Source of the DNA: an uncultured Muribaculaceae bacterium | GTDB taxonomy: Bacteria; Bacteroidota; Bacteroidia; Bacteroidales; Muribaculaceae | Length of the DNA: 18,692 nucleotides | Direction of reading: 5' to 3' | NCBI GenBank assembly: GCA_910584735.1 | Contig: CAJUBM010000051.1 | Location: 1-18,692 of the forward strand | Shown here: positions 1-7,335 of the stretch, piece by piece | Layout: each line of letters begins with the position of its first letter | Position numbering within the stretch: position 1 is the stretch's first letter | Translations under genes and position numbers: made by a program | The notes under the pieces: model-generated | Databases searched by the model: none | The model's input: the letters and a program-made list of their open reading frames with translations, nothing else | Told to the model about the DNA's origin: nothing

Positions 1-10
1 CTTTCTTCAT
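1..10 (-). CDS. First three codons of a further leftward gene (partial)
   Basis: An ATG on the minus strand at 10-8 is followed by two lysine codons before the window ends. It lies 13 bases after the stop codon of the preceding gene, the same tight spacing seen elsewhere in this operon. Nothing can be said about function. A tail or connector gene is likely from position alone. Confidence 0.35.
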
Positions 11-23
11 TGTTGATAACTTG

Positions 24-428
24 TTATGACTGTTGATAACTCTCGCGGATAGAATCGGCCAAATTCTTGCGCAACCACGCCGAGAACTCAAACCGTATGT
101 CGTTGAATGTTTCTTTGTAGAGAATACCCCAGACCGGGCGGTTATAGATTCGGTAATTACCGAGCCGCTTCATGTCGAGGAATCGGAGATATGTCGGGTA
201 CTGCGCTTTTGCCGATATGCCGGAGCCGGAGCCGGTTATCGAGAAGGTCGGCGAGGCTAACGCCTGTTGCAGCCGCCCCGAACGGCTCCGGGGTGTTCCG
301 TCGGTGCGGTAGGCTTGTTTCCCGTATATCTTGGCGGCGGCGATACGTCGCTGTTCCTCGAATATCCGGCGGAATCCTAGGTTAACGTATTCGGTGAAAT
401 ACTTTGCTATCTTGTCGGGGTCGTCCAT
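24..428 (-). CDS. Unknown phage protein, neck/tail completion candidate (134 aa)
   Basis: I do not recognise a named family. The protein is basic in its first half (runs such as RRIFEEQRR and RSRSGR) and then has a Gly/Ser-rich stretch (SITGSGSGISA, about residues 62-72). It ends with an aromatic-rich region around YPTYLRFLDMKRLG and YNRPVWGILY. The size, the basic N-terminal helix and the position after the portal, connector and endolysin genes fit small head-completion or tail-completion proteins of siphoviruses and myoviruses, but that is inference from context. Its ATG lies one base after the stop of the 145-residue gene upstream, suggesting coupled translation. The stop codon is TAA at 26-24. 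Confidence 0.75.
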   Translation of the reverse strand: MDDPDKIAKYFTEYVNLGFRRIFEEQRRIAAAKIYGKQAYRTDGTPRSRSGRLQQALASPTFSITGSGSGISAKAQYPTYLRFLDMKRLGNYRIYNRPVWGILYKETFNDIRFEFSAWLRKNLADSIRESYQQS

Positions 429-429
429 A

Positions 430-867
430 TCAGTAAGATGTTACGTTGAAGGCTATCGACCAACCGGCAAAGCGTCCGTAAAGTTCCGTTTCCGGAGCGG
501 TGTCGATACTGTCGACCTCGACACGCATAACCGGGCATCCGGCTCTCTGGTCTTTGAGTAATATACTTTTTACCTCGTCGATAATCGGCTGTGTCTGCTC
601 CAGCACGTCGAAAGAGTTGCGGCGTTGTGGGTCGTATTTCGCCATAACGAAAACCACGCATTTGTTAACCTCCTTGAAATTATCGACATTCTTCGCGCCG
701 GATTCAGCCAAAGGAGGAAAAACGAAAAGATTTACAGAGTTCGCCGGTAACGACTGAATTTTCTTACCCATCTGCTCGTCTATGGTGACGGGCAGAACCT
801 CGGTTATTGAATTGACACGGCGGCCTACTCCTTCCCAATATTCGCGGTAGTGTAAGAGATTTATCAT
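430..867 (-). CDS. Unknown phage protein, neck/tail terminator candidate (145 aa)
   Basis: The product is a compact globular-looking protein with no signal peptide or membrane segment. A central hydrophobic strand (NKCVVFVMAKYD, about residues 68-79) is followed by an amphipathic helix (VLEQTQPIIDEVKSILLKD) and a C-terminal strand rich in hydrophobic residues (GWSIAFNVTSY). That layout resembles tail-terminator or neck proteins (lambda gpU and HK97 gp10 class) only in a general way. Its ATG overlaps the TGA stop of the endolysin gene (ATGA), so the two are probably translationally coupled. The family is not recognised; a structural role is inferred from position. Confidence 0.75.
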   Translation of the reverse strand: MINLLHYREYWEGVGRRVNSITEVLPVTIDEQMGKKIQSLPANSVNLFVFPPLAESGAKNVDNFKEVNKCVVFVMAKYDPQRRNSFDVLEQTQPIIDEVKSILLKDQRAGCPVMRVEVDSIDTAPETELYGRFAGWSIAFNVTSY

Positions 868-1316
868 ATCTTCCCGAAATAGTGGTCGGCTTCGGCTGCT
901 CGGCGTTTCATCAGTCCGGGGAGGGGCTTCAGAACACCGTTAACCCTTGCGTTAACGTGTTTCATGAACTCGGCGCGGATAGTGGGATCATTGGGGTCGG
1001 ACTTAACCTTGCGGACGAGTGTCGGGGCCTTGACGGTGAGCGAACCGATATTGTAAGACAGCGAAACAAGCGCGTCGAACTGGTCGCCATTGAGCTGCAC
1101 CCCAGCAAAGATCGGCGCGACTGTAGCGGCGAACTTGGTAATATCGGTATCGAAAAGCGCGTCAGCCTCCGCTTGTGTGATTTTCTTGCCGGGGGTGACA
1201 TCTTTCCCGGTGTGGCCGTAGCCGATTGTGAGAACTCCGGCAGGGCAACGGTAGGCTGTAAGCCGACAGCCTTCCCACGCCTTAATTTTTTTCTTGATTG
1301 CGGTTGAAAGTTGCAT
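864..1316 (-). CDS. Endolysin: T4-type lysozyme (GH24 muramidase)
   Basis: This enzyme would cleave the beta-1,4 bond between N-acetylmuramic acid and N-acetylglucosamine in peptidoglycan at the end of infection. The N-terminal catalytic signature is clear: WEG with Glu15, then AYRCPAGVLTIGYGHT with Cys24 and Thr30. These occupy the places of the Glu-Asp-Thr triad of T4 lysozyme, so Cys stands where T4 has Asp, a variant I associate with other phage GH24 enzymes. The conserved QFDALVSLSYNIG segment follows (about residues 79-91). At 150 residues it has normal family length. There is no signal peptide or membrane anchor, so release should depend on a holin. The gene is embedded among virion genes, about 4 kb downstream of the holin and spanin candidates. 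Confidence 0.93.
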   Translation of the reverse strand: MQLSTAIKKKIKAWEGCRLTAYRCPAGVLTIGYGHTGKDVTPGKKITQAEADALFDTDITKFAATVAPIFAGVQLNGDQFDALVSLSYNIGSLTVKAPTLVRKVKSDPNDPTIRAEFMKHVNARVNGVLKPLPGLMKRRAAEADHYFGKI

Positions 1317-1322
1317 GATGAT

Positions 1323-2105
1323 TTATTTATTTGGGATGTTACGTTTCTCGTTGAGATATTCAAACTTGCATTTATACAGGTAAATGAGGACGGCCCACAT
1401 ATCGGTGCGCTCCACCTCCGCCACGTTCCCGAACAGTCCGGCGGTAGCGACCTCGAAGGTTATACCGGTCCATCCGGTCTTGTCGTCCGGCTTCTTTCCT
1501 CCGCCGGAACTGCGGAAGATAATCCGTAAATCAATTTTCTTTCCGTTGATTTCCACGGGGCCGGCAAGGATTGCCTTCCAGACGGAGGCGAGGAGCGTCG
1601 GGGCATGGAACGCCAGAAGGTCGGGCACTTTCTCTCCGTCGGGAATATGGTAGAGCCGCCGGGCAATATGGGCGTAACCTTCAGCCACCTCTTGCTCGTC
1701 CATTTGGTGAAGATTCTCGGCTATGGTAAGGCACTCCACAAACTCGCCGTATGTCACACCCTCCAGCCAATCGCCGGGGCCTTGATAGCCTCCGTATGAA
1801 GGCAGGAGGTTAACGGGCGTATTGAAATCAAGATGAACGCGGTCGCCTTCAGCCACGAAAAAACCTTCAATCGCTCCGGCCTGTGCTTTCAGTTCCTCGA
1901 CGTGTTGCTCCTTCAACAACGTGTAATCCGCTTTGCCGAGGCCAATCAGGAAGGAGAGCCAGCGAACCCGGAAATAATCGCCGTCAATCACACCCGCGCC
2001 CAGAGCATAGGCGAGAAAAACGTAATATTCGTATTGCGCTGGGGTCAATTCGCTGACATGGGTCGGAATTTTGACGGAGCGGCCTCGTGTGGTGATTGTT
2101 TCCAT
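1323..2105 (-). CDS. Unknown conserved-looking phage protein (260 aa)
   Basis: I cannot assign a named family, though the protein style is one I associate with Bacteroidales prophages. The N-terminal half is helical and aromatic-rich (ELTPAQYEYYVFLAYALG, then FRVRWLSFLIGLGKADYTLL). The middle contains FNTPVNLLP and a Gly-rich GGYQGPGDW segment, and the C-terminal half has KPDDKTGWTGITFEVATAG followed by WAVLIYLYKCKFEYL. There is no signal peptide. Its ATG shares one base with the TAA stop of the upstream gene (TAATG), a classic coupling arrangement, and the endolysin starts six bases after its end. A connector or tail-assembly role is plausible from position between the portal region and the small neck genes. 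Confidence 0.8.
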   Translation of the reverse strand: METITTRGRSVKIPTHVSELTPAQYEYYVFLAYALGAGVIDGDYFRVRWLSFLIGLGKADYTLLKEQHVEELKAQAGAIEGFFVAEGDRVHLDFNTPVNLLPSYGGYQGPGDWLEGVTYGEFVECLTIAENLHQMDEQEVAEGYAHIARRLYHIPDGEKVPDLLAFHAPTLLASVWKAILAGPVEINGKKIDLRIIFRSSGGGKKPDDKTGWTGITFEVATAGLFGNVAEVERTDMWAVLIYLYKCKFEYLNEKRNIPNK

Positions 2106-3043
2106 TAAAACGACATTCCTTTACTGTGGACAATAGGCCCGGTAATTGATGTATCTACCTCCTCGCCGTCTGCGTCGAGCTGCGCCACGAGCTGCTGAAG
2201 GTATTCGAGGGCGCGGGTAGCGTCAGCACCCAGAGAGGCGGCAACCGAGGCGCGGGCCGATTGCTCGGCGCGTAACCTTGATTTTACCGGCTGCGACTGC
2301 TGAACCTGTACGATACCCTCCGGAATAACCTCGACCGGAAGGCGTTCCACCGCCTTCTGCATGGTTAGCAAAGCCACTGCGCGGGCTGCTGTTGCCTTCA
2401 TCAGCGTGAAGGTATCGGAATCCTCACCCGAAAGAATCGGAGCGAGATACTTGCCGAGTACCGGGGCGACGGTTGCGCCCTGAACCTCGCGGATAATAGG
2501 AACGAGGGTAACGAAAAGGCGATGAGAACCGATAATGTAGTAATTATCGAACTCCTCCTTACTGCGTATTAACAACCCTTCGCGCTGGCGGTACTTGGGC
2601 GATTCAATCCAGAACGGGAACGCCTCGCGGTCTAAGGCTTCGACAAGTGCGTCGGTAGCCTCGTAGGCCAGACGTAAAATATTTTCCTCGTCCTTGAACT
2701 CCTGAAGGGCTGTTAACCCTTTTTCGTTTTCTCCGAGGCTTTTCGCCCTTCCTGTATCTCCGTGCTGTGCGTCGAGAGTCGGGATTATCTTCAGCCATGT
2801 AAAGAAGGCCACCGCCTGTTGCAGATAAGCCAGAGCGTCAGCCATAGCCGCGTCGTCGCTTTCTCCGTTTTCGTAATAGTCGGCCAGAGCCTCGACCGGT
2901 TCACGGCCCACGATTGCGACGACATCACGGATTCCGAACGGAATCAGGGGCCGCCACTTGTCGAAAGTGATACCGTTAGAGATTATTCCGACGGCTGCGG
3001 TAATTTCCTCGCTGCCGTTTCCGTCGCGGTCAAATAGTTTCAT
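2105..3043 (-). CDS. Unknown phage structural or connector protein (312 aa)
   Basis: The protein is mostly alpha-helical and acidic. Its N-terminal part (residues 1-80) contains WRPLIPFGIRDVVAIVG and YLQQAVAFFTWLKIIP, a pattern I loosely associate with Bacteroidetes phage connector-like proteins, but I could not verify this. The C-terminal third is low-complexity helical (RAVALLTMQKAVERLP, then an Ala/Gln/Arg-rich stretch) and ends in IVHSKGMSF. The start overlaps the end of the HKD-protein gene by 14 bases, and its stop overlaps the next ATG by one base. The position two genes after the portal fits a head-tail adaptor or minor head protein. Confidence 0.78.
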   Translation of the reverse strand: MKLFDRDGNGSEEITAAVGIISNGITFDKWRPLIPFGIRDVVAIVGREPVEALADYYENGESDDAAMADALAYLQQAVAFFTWLKIIPTLDAQHGDTGRAKSLGENEKGLTALQEFKDEENILRLAYEATDALVEALDREAFPFWIESPKYRQREGLLIRSKEEFDNYYIIGSHRLFVTLVPIIREVQGATVAPVLGKYLAPILSGEDSDTFTLMKATAARAVALLTMQKAVERLPVEVIPEGIVQVQQSQPVKSRLRAEQSARASVAASLGADATRALEYLQQLVAQLDADGEEVDTSITGPIVHSKGMSF

Positions 3044-3719
3044 CGCGTTTCAGTTTATAGGGTTTCCAATCGGCAAAATCATTGTTAAACGAATGGATTT
3101 TGTCGAAAATTTCTTCTTTGTAGAACCTTGCCACGCCTTCATCGACTGTTATAACCGTCTGCTCACAACGCGGATTACTGTTAAGGTTTGCCGAACCTTC
3201 GACCGCAAAATCAAAGCGTTCACCGAAACCGGCCATAACTTTAGAGTGATTCCGGAACACGGCAACGCGGCCGCCCATGAGCGCGACGGCCTCGCGCAAA
3301 GTGTTGTAAACCTCGGCAAACTTGGAATCGAAAATTTCACCGAGATAGAGGTCGAGCCGTCCAATCAATCCGCCGCGCTGCCATTTCAAAAGCGTTTCCG
3401 CGTCGGTCAACGCCATAGAGAAGGTGGACAAACAAACATACTCCAGCGGTTGCTGTTTGAGGATAGCCCGGAGATAGGTTAGCGCGTCAACATCGCCGAA
3501 AGAAAAACAATGATACGCCTCGCCCGGTGAAAAGTGCCACGGTAGGACATTTTCGAGAAAAAGCTCGGATTTTACGCGGCGTTCAAAGTTGCGCGACATC
3601 GAGCGGAACACCCTCGTTTCTTTCCCGGTGTTCTTATCCTCGGCGCGTTCCTTGGCCTCGTCCTTGCCTTTGCCTTTGTTCTCCGGCTGCTGCTCCGGGG
3701 TGGCGAATAAATCACGCAT
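3030..3719 (-). CDS. HKD-motif phosphodiesterase (phospholipase D-like) next to portal
   Basis: The first 40 residues are charged and low-complexity (KGKGKDEAKERAEDKN), probably a flexible tail. Residues 90-190 carry a single phospholipase D-superfamily signature: NHSK with His158 and Lys160, Asp170, then EGSANLNSNPR with Gly175, Ser176 and Asn178. The Lys-to-Asp spacing is longer than in the textbook HxKxxxxD motif. Members of this superfamily hydrolyse phosphodiesters in lipids or DNA (for example Nuc-type nucleases, which work as dimers with one HKD each). One motif per chain therefore implies dimerisation if active. The ATG overlaps the portal stop by eight bases. This slot often holds a minor head protein, so a virion-associated nuclease is possible but unproven. 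Confidence 0.8.
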   Translation of the reverse strand: MRDLFATPEQQPENKGKGKDEAKERAEDKNTGKETRVFRSMSRNFERRVKSELFLENVLPWHFSPGEAYHCFSFGDVDALTYLRAILKQQPLEYVCLSTFSMALTDAETLLKWQRGGLIGRLDLYLGEIFDSKFAEVYNTLREAVALMGGRVAVFRNHSKVMAGFGERFDFAVEGSANLNSNPRCEQTVITVDEGVARFYKEEIFDKIHSFNNDFADWKPYKLKRDETI

Positions 3720-5067
3720 TTGCTTTCACTCTGTTTTCGGGGTTGACATTTTTTTCGGCCTCTACAACGGTACGATATAGGCCGATTCGTATATCTGTGC
3801 CGGGGTGGTTGGTGTCGATGAACTGTTGGAACGGCTTACATAGCACCATATCAGGCACGGCGGTTTCTGTGGCGTTATACACCTTCAGGGCGTAGAGTTT
3901 TTCGGAGCCTGAACCGAGTTTTGTATCAAGTATCAAGTTAGAGAGTGAGGGGTCGAGGCCAAAACCGGAGGTCGCGGCGGCCTCTGACTTTTTGCATATT
4001 GCCACCATTGCTTCGATGTACTCTTTAACCTTGTTGTCGATAGCGGTAATCTTCCACCCCTCGAAATTGTTAGCCTCCTCGTTCCAGAACTGCGAGGTAT
4101 GCAGGAACTTGCCCGCGTTCTCCTTGCCGGACATCGAGGCGGCAAATTTCTCCATCGCTGCGTCCTTGAACTCCTCTAACATTTCCTTTTTATAGGGTAT
4201 GCCCCTTTGCTGACAGGCCATTTTTATCTGTTCCTCGGCGCGGTCCCAATATGACTGGGGCGATTCGATATGTTTCGAGATAGCCGAGGCGTTCTCGTTG
4301 TAAGCTGCGAGGAGTGGCGCGAGTGTTCCGGCCAACTCCAGCCAATCGAACGCACCGATAAAGCGCGGTACGCTGTAATGGTCGTGGTTGTAACTGTAAA
4401 TGTTGTAATATGCCAGCGAAACGGGATATTTCAGAGGGTCGGAGGGGTCAAACAGAGGGTAAACGTGTGAGGTACGAGGGTCGGCCAGCGGCCAATCTGC
4501 CACCATCGCTTGTGTAGGCAGCTTATTTTCTCCGGGCCATACGAAACGCACCTTTCCAGCCGGAACGTGTTCGACCCTCGCAATACGCCCGGAGCCGATA
4601 CGCGCCCCGCGTGAACGTGTGAATTTAACCCAGAACCCCTCCAAATGACAGAGGTCTATCAGACAACGGTGCATTTGTGTGAGGTAGTCGGTAGCCTTCA
4701 GGTCGGCGGTAATCTGGTCGTCAACAGCCCACGCCCGGTAAAAGATATTGTTCGCGTCCACAGCGTCGCGGTAGAGCCTCGGACCCTCGCCCCACTGGAG
4801 GCCGGCCTTCTTGCCCATGATACCTTCACCGGCGTAGAACTTTTCGAGCAACATACACACACGGTTAGGGAGGTCGTTGTCGCGTCCAAACGGTATTATC
4901 GGCGTACCGTTCACGTTCATATATTTATAACCAAACGAGGCGATAGAGCCGCCGCGTAACATGAAGGTCGAGGGTGTGAATCCGCGACCCTTGGCGTTCA
5001 TGCTGAAGGTGTATATTTCACCGGCTCCATTATCTACGAAACCGAAATTTCCGCTTCTGCGTATCAT
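3712..5067 (-). CDS. Portal protein
   Basis: The 451-residue length and helical architecture fit a portal, the dodecameric ring at one head vertex through which the terminase pumps DNA. An early PIIPFGRDNDLPNRVCMLL segment (about residues 56-74) resembles the N-terminal part of Bacteroidetes portals as I know them. This is followed by a mixed alpha/beta wing region, then YSVPRFIGAFDWLELAGTLA and an amphipathic helix with NENASAISKHIESP, which fits the stem and crown. The region GFGLDPSLSNLI leads into a C-terminal helical part. The first ATG (5067) is used; Met23 is an alternative start. The HKD-protein gene overlaps its end. The assignment rests on size, fold pattern and position, not on an alignment. 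Confidence 0.75.
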   Translation of the reverse strand: MIRRSGNFGFVDNGAGEIYTFSMNAKGRGFTPSTFMLRGGSIASFGYKYMNVNGTPIIPFGRDNDLPNRVCMLLEKFYAGEGIMGKKAGLQWGEGPRLYRDAVDANNIFYRAWAVDDQITADLKATDYLTQMHRCLIDLCHLEGFWVKFTRSRGARIGSGRIARVEHVPAGKVRFVWPGENKLPTQAMVADWPLADPRTSHVYPLFDPSDPLKYPVSLAYYNIYSYNHDHYSVPRFIGAFDWLELAGTLAPLLAAYNENASAISKHIESPQSYWDRAEEQIKMACQQRGIPYKKEMLEEFKDAAMEKFAASMSGKENAGKFLHTSQFWNEEANNFEGWKITAIDNKVKEYIEAMVAICKKSEAAATSGFGLDPSLSNLILDTKLGSGSEKLYALKVYNATETAVPDMVLCKPFQQFIDTNHPGTDIRIGLYRTVVEAEKNVNPENRVKANA

Positions 5068-5080
5068 CTTGCTTAAAGTG

Positions 5081-5383
5081 TTAGTTTAACACCGTTCGGC
5101 GACCGTTGAACTCGGTAATTAAAACCTGCCAGCAATTACGGGCGAGGCCTGTTTCCGTATCGGTGAAAAATAGTTTATAACTTGCGTCTGAAATTTTGTC
5201 GTCTTTTGTCTTGGGGCGGATTCGCGCCGCATTGACTTTAACCACGTAGCCACCGTTGCGCGTCTGCCTGTTCCACTTGCGGAAGGTGAGCGAGAACGTA
5301 CCACCGGCGAGGCTTATCCGCTTCATCTGCTCGATAGCGTCGTAAAGGTCTATCGGCTGCGCTTCTGTTTTATCCACGGCCAT
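5081..5383 (-). CDS. Small unknown phage protein (100 aa) upstream of portal
   Basis: A small basic protein with a predicted beta-rich core: GGTFSLTFRKWN, GGYVVKVNAARI, SYKLFFTDT and CWQVLITEF alternate as likely strands. There is no signal peptide or membrane segment. Its first 34 bases overlap the end of the spanin-candidate gene in another frame, and it ends 13 bases before the portal. Because it sits at the junction between lysis and portal genes, it could be a small structural or accessory protein. I do not recognise the family. Confidence 0.72.
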   Translation of the reverse strand: MAVDKTEAQPIDLYDAIEQMKRISLAGGTFSLTFRKWNRQTRNGGYVVKVNAARIRPKTKDDKISDASYKLFFTDTETGLARNCWQVLITEFNGRRTVLN

Positions 5384-5910
5384 ACTATGTCGGCGAAAAA
5401 TAGATATATCAGGTAAAGGAGAATCAGGCCCAGCAATCCGGGGCCGATGATGTTCTCTAAAGATATTGCGGTGTTAATTTCCTCCGTAGTTTCTTCCGTT
5501 TTCTCGTTGACGGAATCCACCGCGCCGGAACTCTCGGAGTGTCGCGTTGCATTGAGGCCGTAAAACCAATTTTGCGCCTCCTTATCTCTTTTCGAGAGGG
5601 TCGAAAAATTGCCCGCAAACGTCCAATATATAAATATAGGTCGCCCGACTGAATCGCGCTTAATCTCGACAGAGCCTCGCACATCTGTTGAAATGTTTGC
5701 TGTGTCGCTCTCGCTGCTTCGCTCGTTTCCTCCCATGAGCACCGAATCGACCCTGGTACTATCTTGGCCGTCGTAATGAAATTCGGTTCGGGTTTCTTCA
5801 ACCATATTTCGAGAACTTTTACAGCTATTGAAGGCAGAGCCGACAAGAACCAGAGCCATAAGGAAAAACAAACGGCGAGGGTAGCAAAAAATTTTATTTC
5901 CATGTTTCAT
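5350..5910 (-). CDS. Candidate unimolecular spanin: lipoprotein with C-terminal membrane helix (186 aa)
   Basis: The N-terminus is a lipoprotein signal: basic residues (PRR at 11-13), a hydrophobic core (LFFLMALVLVGSAF) and Cys30 preceded by FNS, acceptable as a Bacteroidetes lipobox. About 120 polar, Ser/Thr/Glu-rich residues follow. A single hydrophobic segment then spans about residues 154-176, with a positively charged tail (KQKRSR). An outer-membrane lipid anchor plus an inner-membrane C-terminal helix in one chain is the architecture of u-spanins such as T1 gp11, which fuse inner and outer membranes in the last lysis step. It lies nine bases after the holin candidate. Alternatives are an unrelated envelope lipoprotein or an exclusion protein. 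The topology is visible; the function is inferred. Confidence 0.72.
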   Translation of the reverse strand: MKHGNKIFCYPRRLFFLMALVLVGSAFNSCKSSRNMVEETRTEFHYDGQDSTRVDSVLMGGNERSSESDTANISTDVRGSVEIKRDSVGRPIFIYWTFAGNFSTLSKRDKEAQNWFYGLNATRHSESSGAVDSVNEKTEETTEEINTAISLENIIGPGLLGLILLYLIYLFFADIVWPWIKQKRSR

Positions 5911-5919
5911 ATATGTGAC

Positions 5920-6198
5920 TTATTGGGGTTGAGTGATTTCGTCGAGGCGTTCCTGAACATTGGCTTTGAACTTGTCGAGTTCGTTAGCGTAGTGGATAGA
6001 GATACCCAGAAGGGAGGCGACGAAAATACATACCGTTCCGAACGCGGTTAATACTGAACTATGGATTTCACCCTCCGGCGGTATGAATAAACCGATAAAC
6101 AGAAGGGAGAGGCCGGCAATCATTACCACGATTGCCAAAATGTAGATTATAACCTCTTTGAAGGTCAATTTGTCGAACTCTTGTTTTAAGTGTTTCAT
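5920..6198 (-). CDS. Holin candidate: small protein with two membrane helices (92 aa)
   Basis: Two hydrophobic segments (about residues 16-38 and 48-69) are separated by a short turn containing IPPEGEIHSS. The N-terminus is short and charged, and a charged amphipathic C-terminal helix runs from about residue 70 to 88. Size and topology fit a two-helix (class II) holin that would permeabilise the inner membrane so the cytoplasmic endolysin can reach the wall. It is the first gene after a strong terminator and is followed directly by the spanin candidate, a normal lysis-gene pairing. Holins share little sequence, so this is a topology and context call. Confidence 0.6.
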   Translation of the reverse strand: MKHLKQEFDKLTFKEVIIYILAIVVMIAGLSLLFIGLFIPPEGEIHSSVLTAFGTVCIFVASLLGISIHYANELDKFKANVQERLDEITQPQ

Positions 6199-6268
6199 CG
6201 TGATTCGTATTATTATGCTGCAAAGGTCTTATATATATCGCGCGTAACGAAGGACACGCCCGGAAGCA
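6199..6268 (-). promoter_or_regulatory. Possible promoter for the holin-spanin-portal operon
   Basis: The sequence between the terminator at 6271-6298 and the holin ATG is AT-rich and on the minus strand contains ATATATATAAGACCTTTGCA. It ends in a TTTG that partly matches the Bacteroides -7 box (TAnnTTTG), but the TA pair is displaced. A TTCG lies about 19 bases further upstream. A promoter is expected here because the previous transcript appears to end, but the boxes are imperfect. Confidence 0.35.
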
Positions 6269-6269
6269 A

Positions 6270-6298
6270 CAAAAAACGCCCGTTTCACAACGGACGTT
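6270..6298 (-). terminator. Intrinsic terminator after the 176-residue gene
   Basis: On the minus strand a ten-pair stem (AACGTCCGTT with AACGGGCGTT, one G-U pair) closes a GTGA loop and runs straight into a T tract. It sits about 70 bases past the stop codon at 6370 and separates the upstream cluster from the lysis and portal operon. Confidence 0.85.
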
Positions 6299-6369
6299 CC
6301 TTTCTTGGGTTGGGATAGTGTTTGCTTATGTGGTAAACCTAAATCAATCTTTTACCTTGGGGCTGTATT

Positions 6370-6900
6370 TTATTCGGCGGTATCTGCTGTTTGAGTGGCA
6401 CTGGTGGCTTCCTGTTCTTGAATCTCACCGATTTTAACCATCGCTCTTTCGATGTGTTCGGGAAGGTTGCGGAGTTCTTCGATACTCTCCGCTTTCTCTG
6501 AAAAGTGGAGTAACCGGAACATCGCGTAACGTGCAGTTTTGAGCGATTCCCACGCTTCTTTGAAGGCGGTCGCCACCTCCTCCAGCGTTGGGGCCTCGTT
6601 CTCGTCGCTGTCGAGTTGTTCCGGGGCGGCGGTGAGGGTGATACTGTCGAAGGGGTCGACGGGTTCGTTGAGCGGTGCCGGAGAGCCGGCGATGTCGGCA
6701 ATATCGGAGCGGAGGGCGTTCAGGGCGCGGAGTGCGTACATTGCCTCGTTGTCACTCATGCCGATTTCGTCGGAGTTGTTGAGTATGTAGTTAAACAGAC
6801 GGTCGAGGTGTGTGCGGTAGAACTGGTAAGTTCCGCAGGGGTGTTGGAGTGCTTGGATTGCTTTTACAGCGTCGGGGGTGAGGTTAATATTATTTTCCAT
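6370..6900 (-). CDS. Unknown acidic phage protein (176 aa)
   Basis: The product is acidic and helical with no signal peptide or membrane segment. The first 70 residues form likely helices (PDAVKAIQALQHP, YRTHLDRLFNYILN, NEAMYALRALNALRSDIAD). A Pro/Asp/Glu-rich linker follows around residues 74-105, then a second helical part (LEEVATAFKEAWESLKTARY) and a Thr/Glu/Ala-rich tail. I do not recognise the family. It lies between a membrane protein and the lysis genes and is followed by a strong terminator, so it closes its transcript. Confidence 0.72.
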   Translation of the reverse strand: MENNINLTPDAVKAIQALQHPCGTYQFYRTHLDRLFNYILNNSDEIGMSDNEAMYALRALNALRSDIADIAGSPAPLNEPVDPFDSITLTAAPEQLDSDENEAPTLEEVATAFKEAWESLKTARYAMFRLLHFSEKAESIEELRNLPEHIERAMVKIGEIQEQEATSATQTADTAE

Positions 6901-6928
6901 ATCGGTAATTTTTGTTGTGATTGTTGGT

Positions 6929-7204
6929 TTACCATTGCTTCAGGCCGAGGCGGTCTTGACGGAGGTCGCGGGCTGTCTGTCGCCACGCCCACGGGGTAAA
7001 GGCTGCAAGCCATACCATAGCACCGTAGGCGATTGTGTTAGTGTCGTCGGTGCATACGCCCCACCACGACCATAGCGCGGCGATTACGCTTGCAAAGGTA
7101 AACAATTTTTCTGATGTAAGGTAAATAATTCCTTTGATAAGGAGTTTTTTCACTCTTGGCTTGTAAAACAAAGCCGGAGCCGGTAACGCTGTTGCTGTTT
7201 TCAT
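6929..7204 (-). CDS. Small two-helix membrane protein (91 aa)
   Basis: A basic N-terminal segment (FYKPRVKKLLIKG, residues 13-25) precedes two hydrophobic segments at about residues 34-51 and 57-74. The second is rich in Trp and Ala, and the C-terminal tail is basic (RQTARDLRQDRLGLKQW). Such a layout could be an antiholin, a second holin or an envelope-modifying protein, and I cannot choose between them. It lies downstream of the structured locus at 7243-7440 and 28 bases upstream of the 176-residue gene. Confidence 0.65.
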   Translation of the reverse strand: MKTATALPAPALFYKPRVKKLLIKGIIYLTSEKLFTFASVIAALWSWWGVCTDDTNTIAYGAMVWLAAFTPWAWRQTARDLRQDRLGLKQW

Positions 7205-7244
7205 TTTCGGTGTAGTTTGTAGTTTGACGTTTGTTTTATGACAT

Positions 7245-7335
7245 AAAAAGGCAGTAGCCTCTCCATGTCGTCAAACTACACCGGCAAACCGACGAAAGGG
7301 TCGTTATACTTAGTGTTGGAGAAGGCTACCGCCTT
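7245..7335 (-). terminator. Long hairpin with T tail; terminator or structured RNA 3' end
   Basis: On the minus strand the arm AAGGCGGTAGCCTTCTCC (7335-7318) pairs with GGAGAGGCTACTGCCTT (7264-7248) through about 17 pairs, with one G-U pair and one bulged base. The 3' arm continues into TTTTTAT. The 53-base loop contains smaller stems. This would terminate a transcript of about 190 bases begun near 7430, or form the 3' end of a small RNA. Confidence 0.55.

Noticed and set aside
5457..5903. A 148-residue frame within the spanin-candidate gene
   Set aside because: The overlapping frame has a lipobox, polar region and membrane helix; this one is an out-of-frame shadow. Nested Rz/Rz1-type coding was considered, but it has no matching signal and membrane layout.
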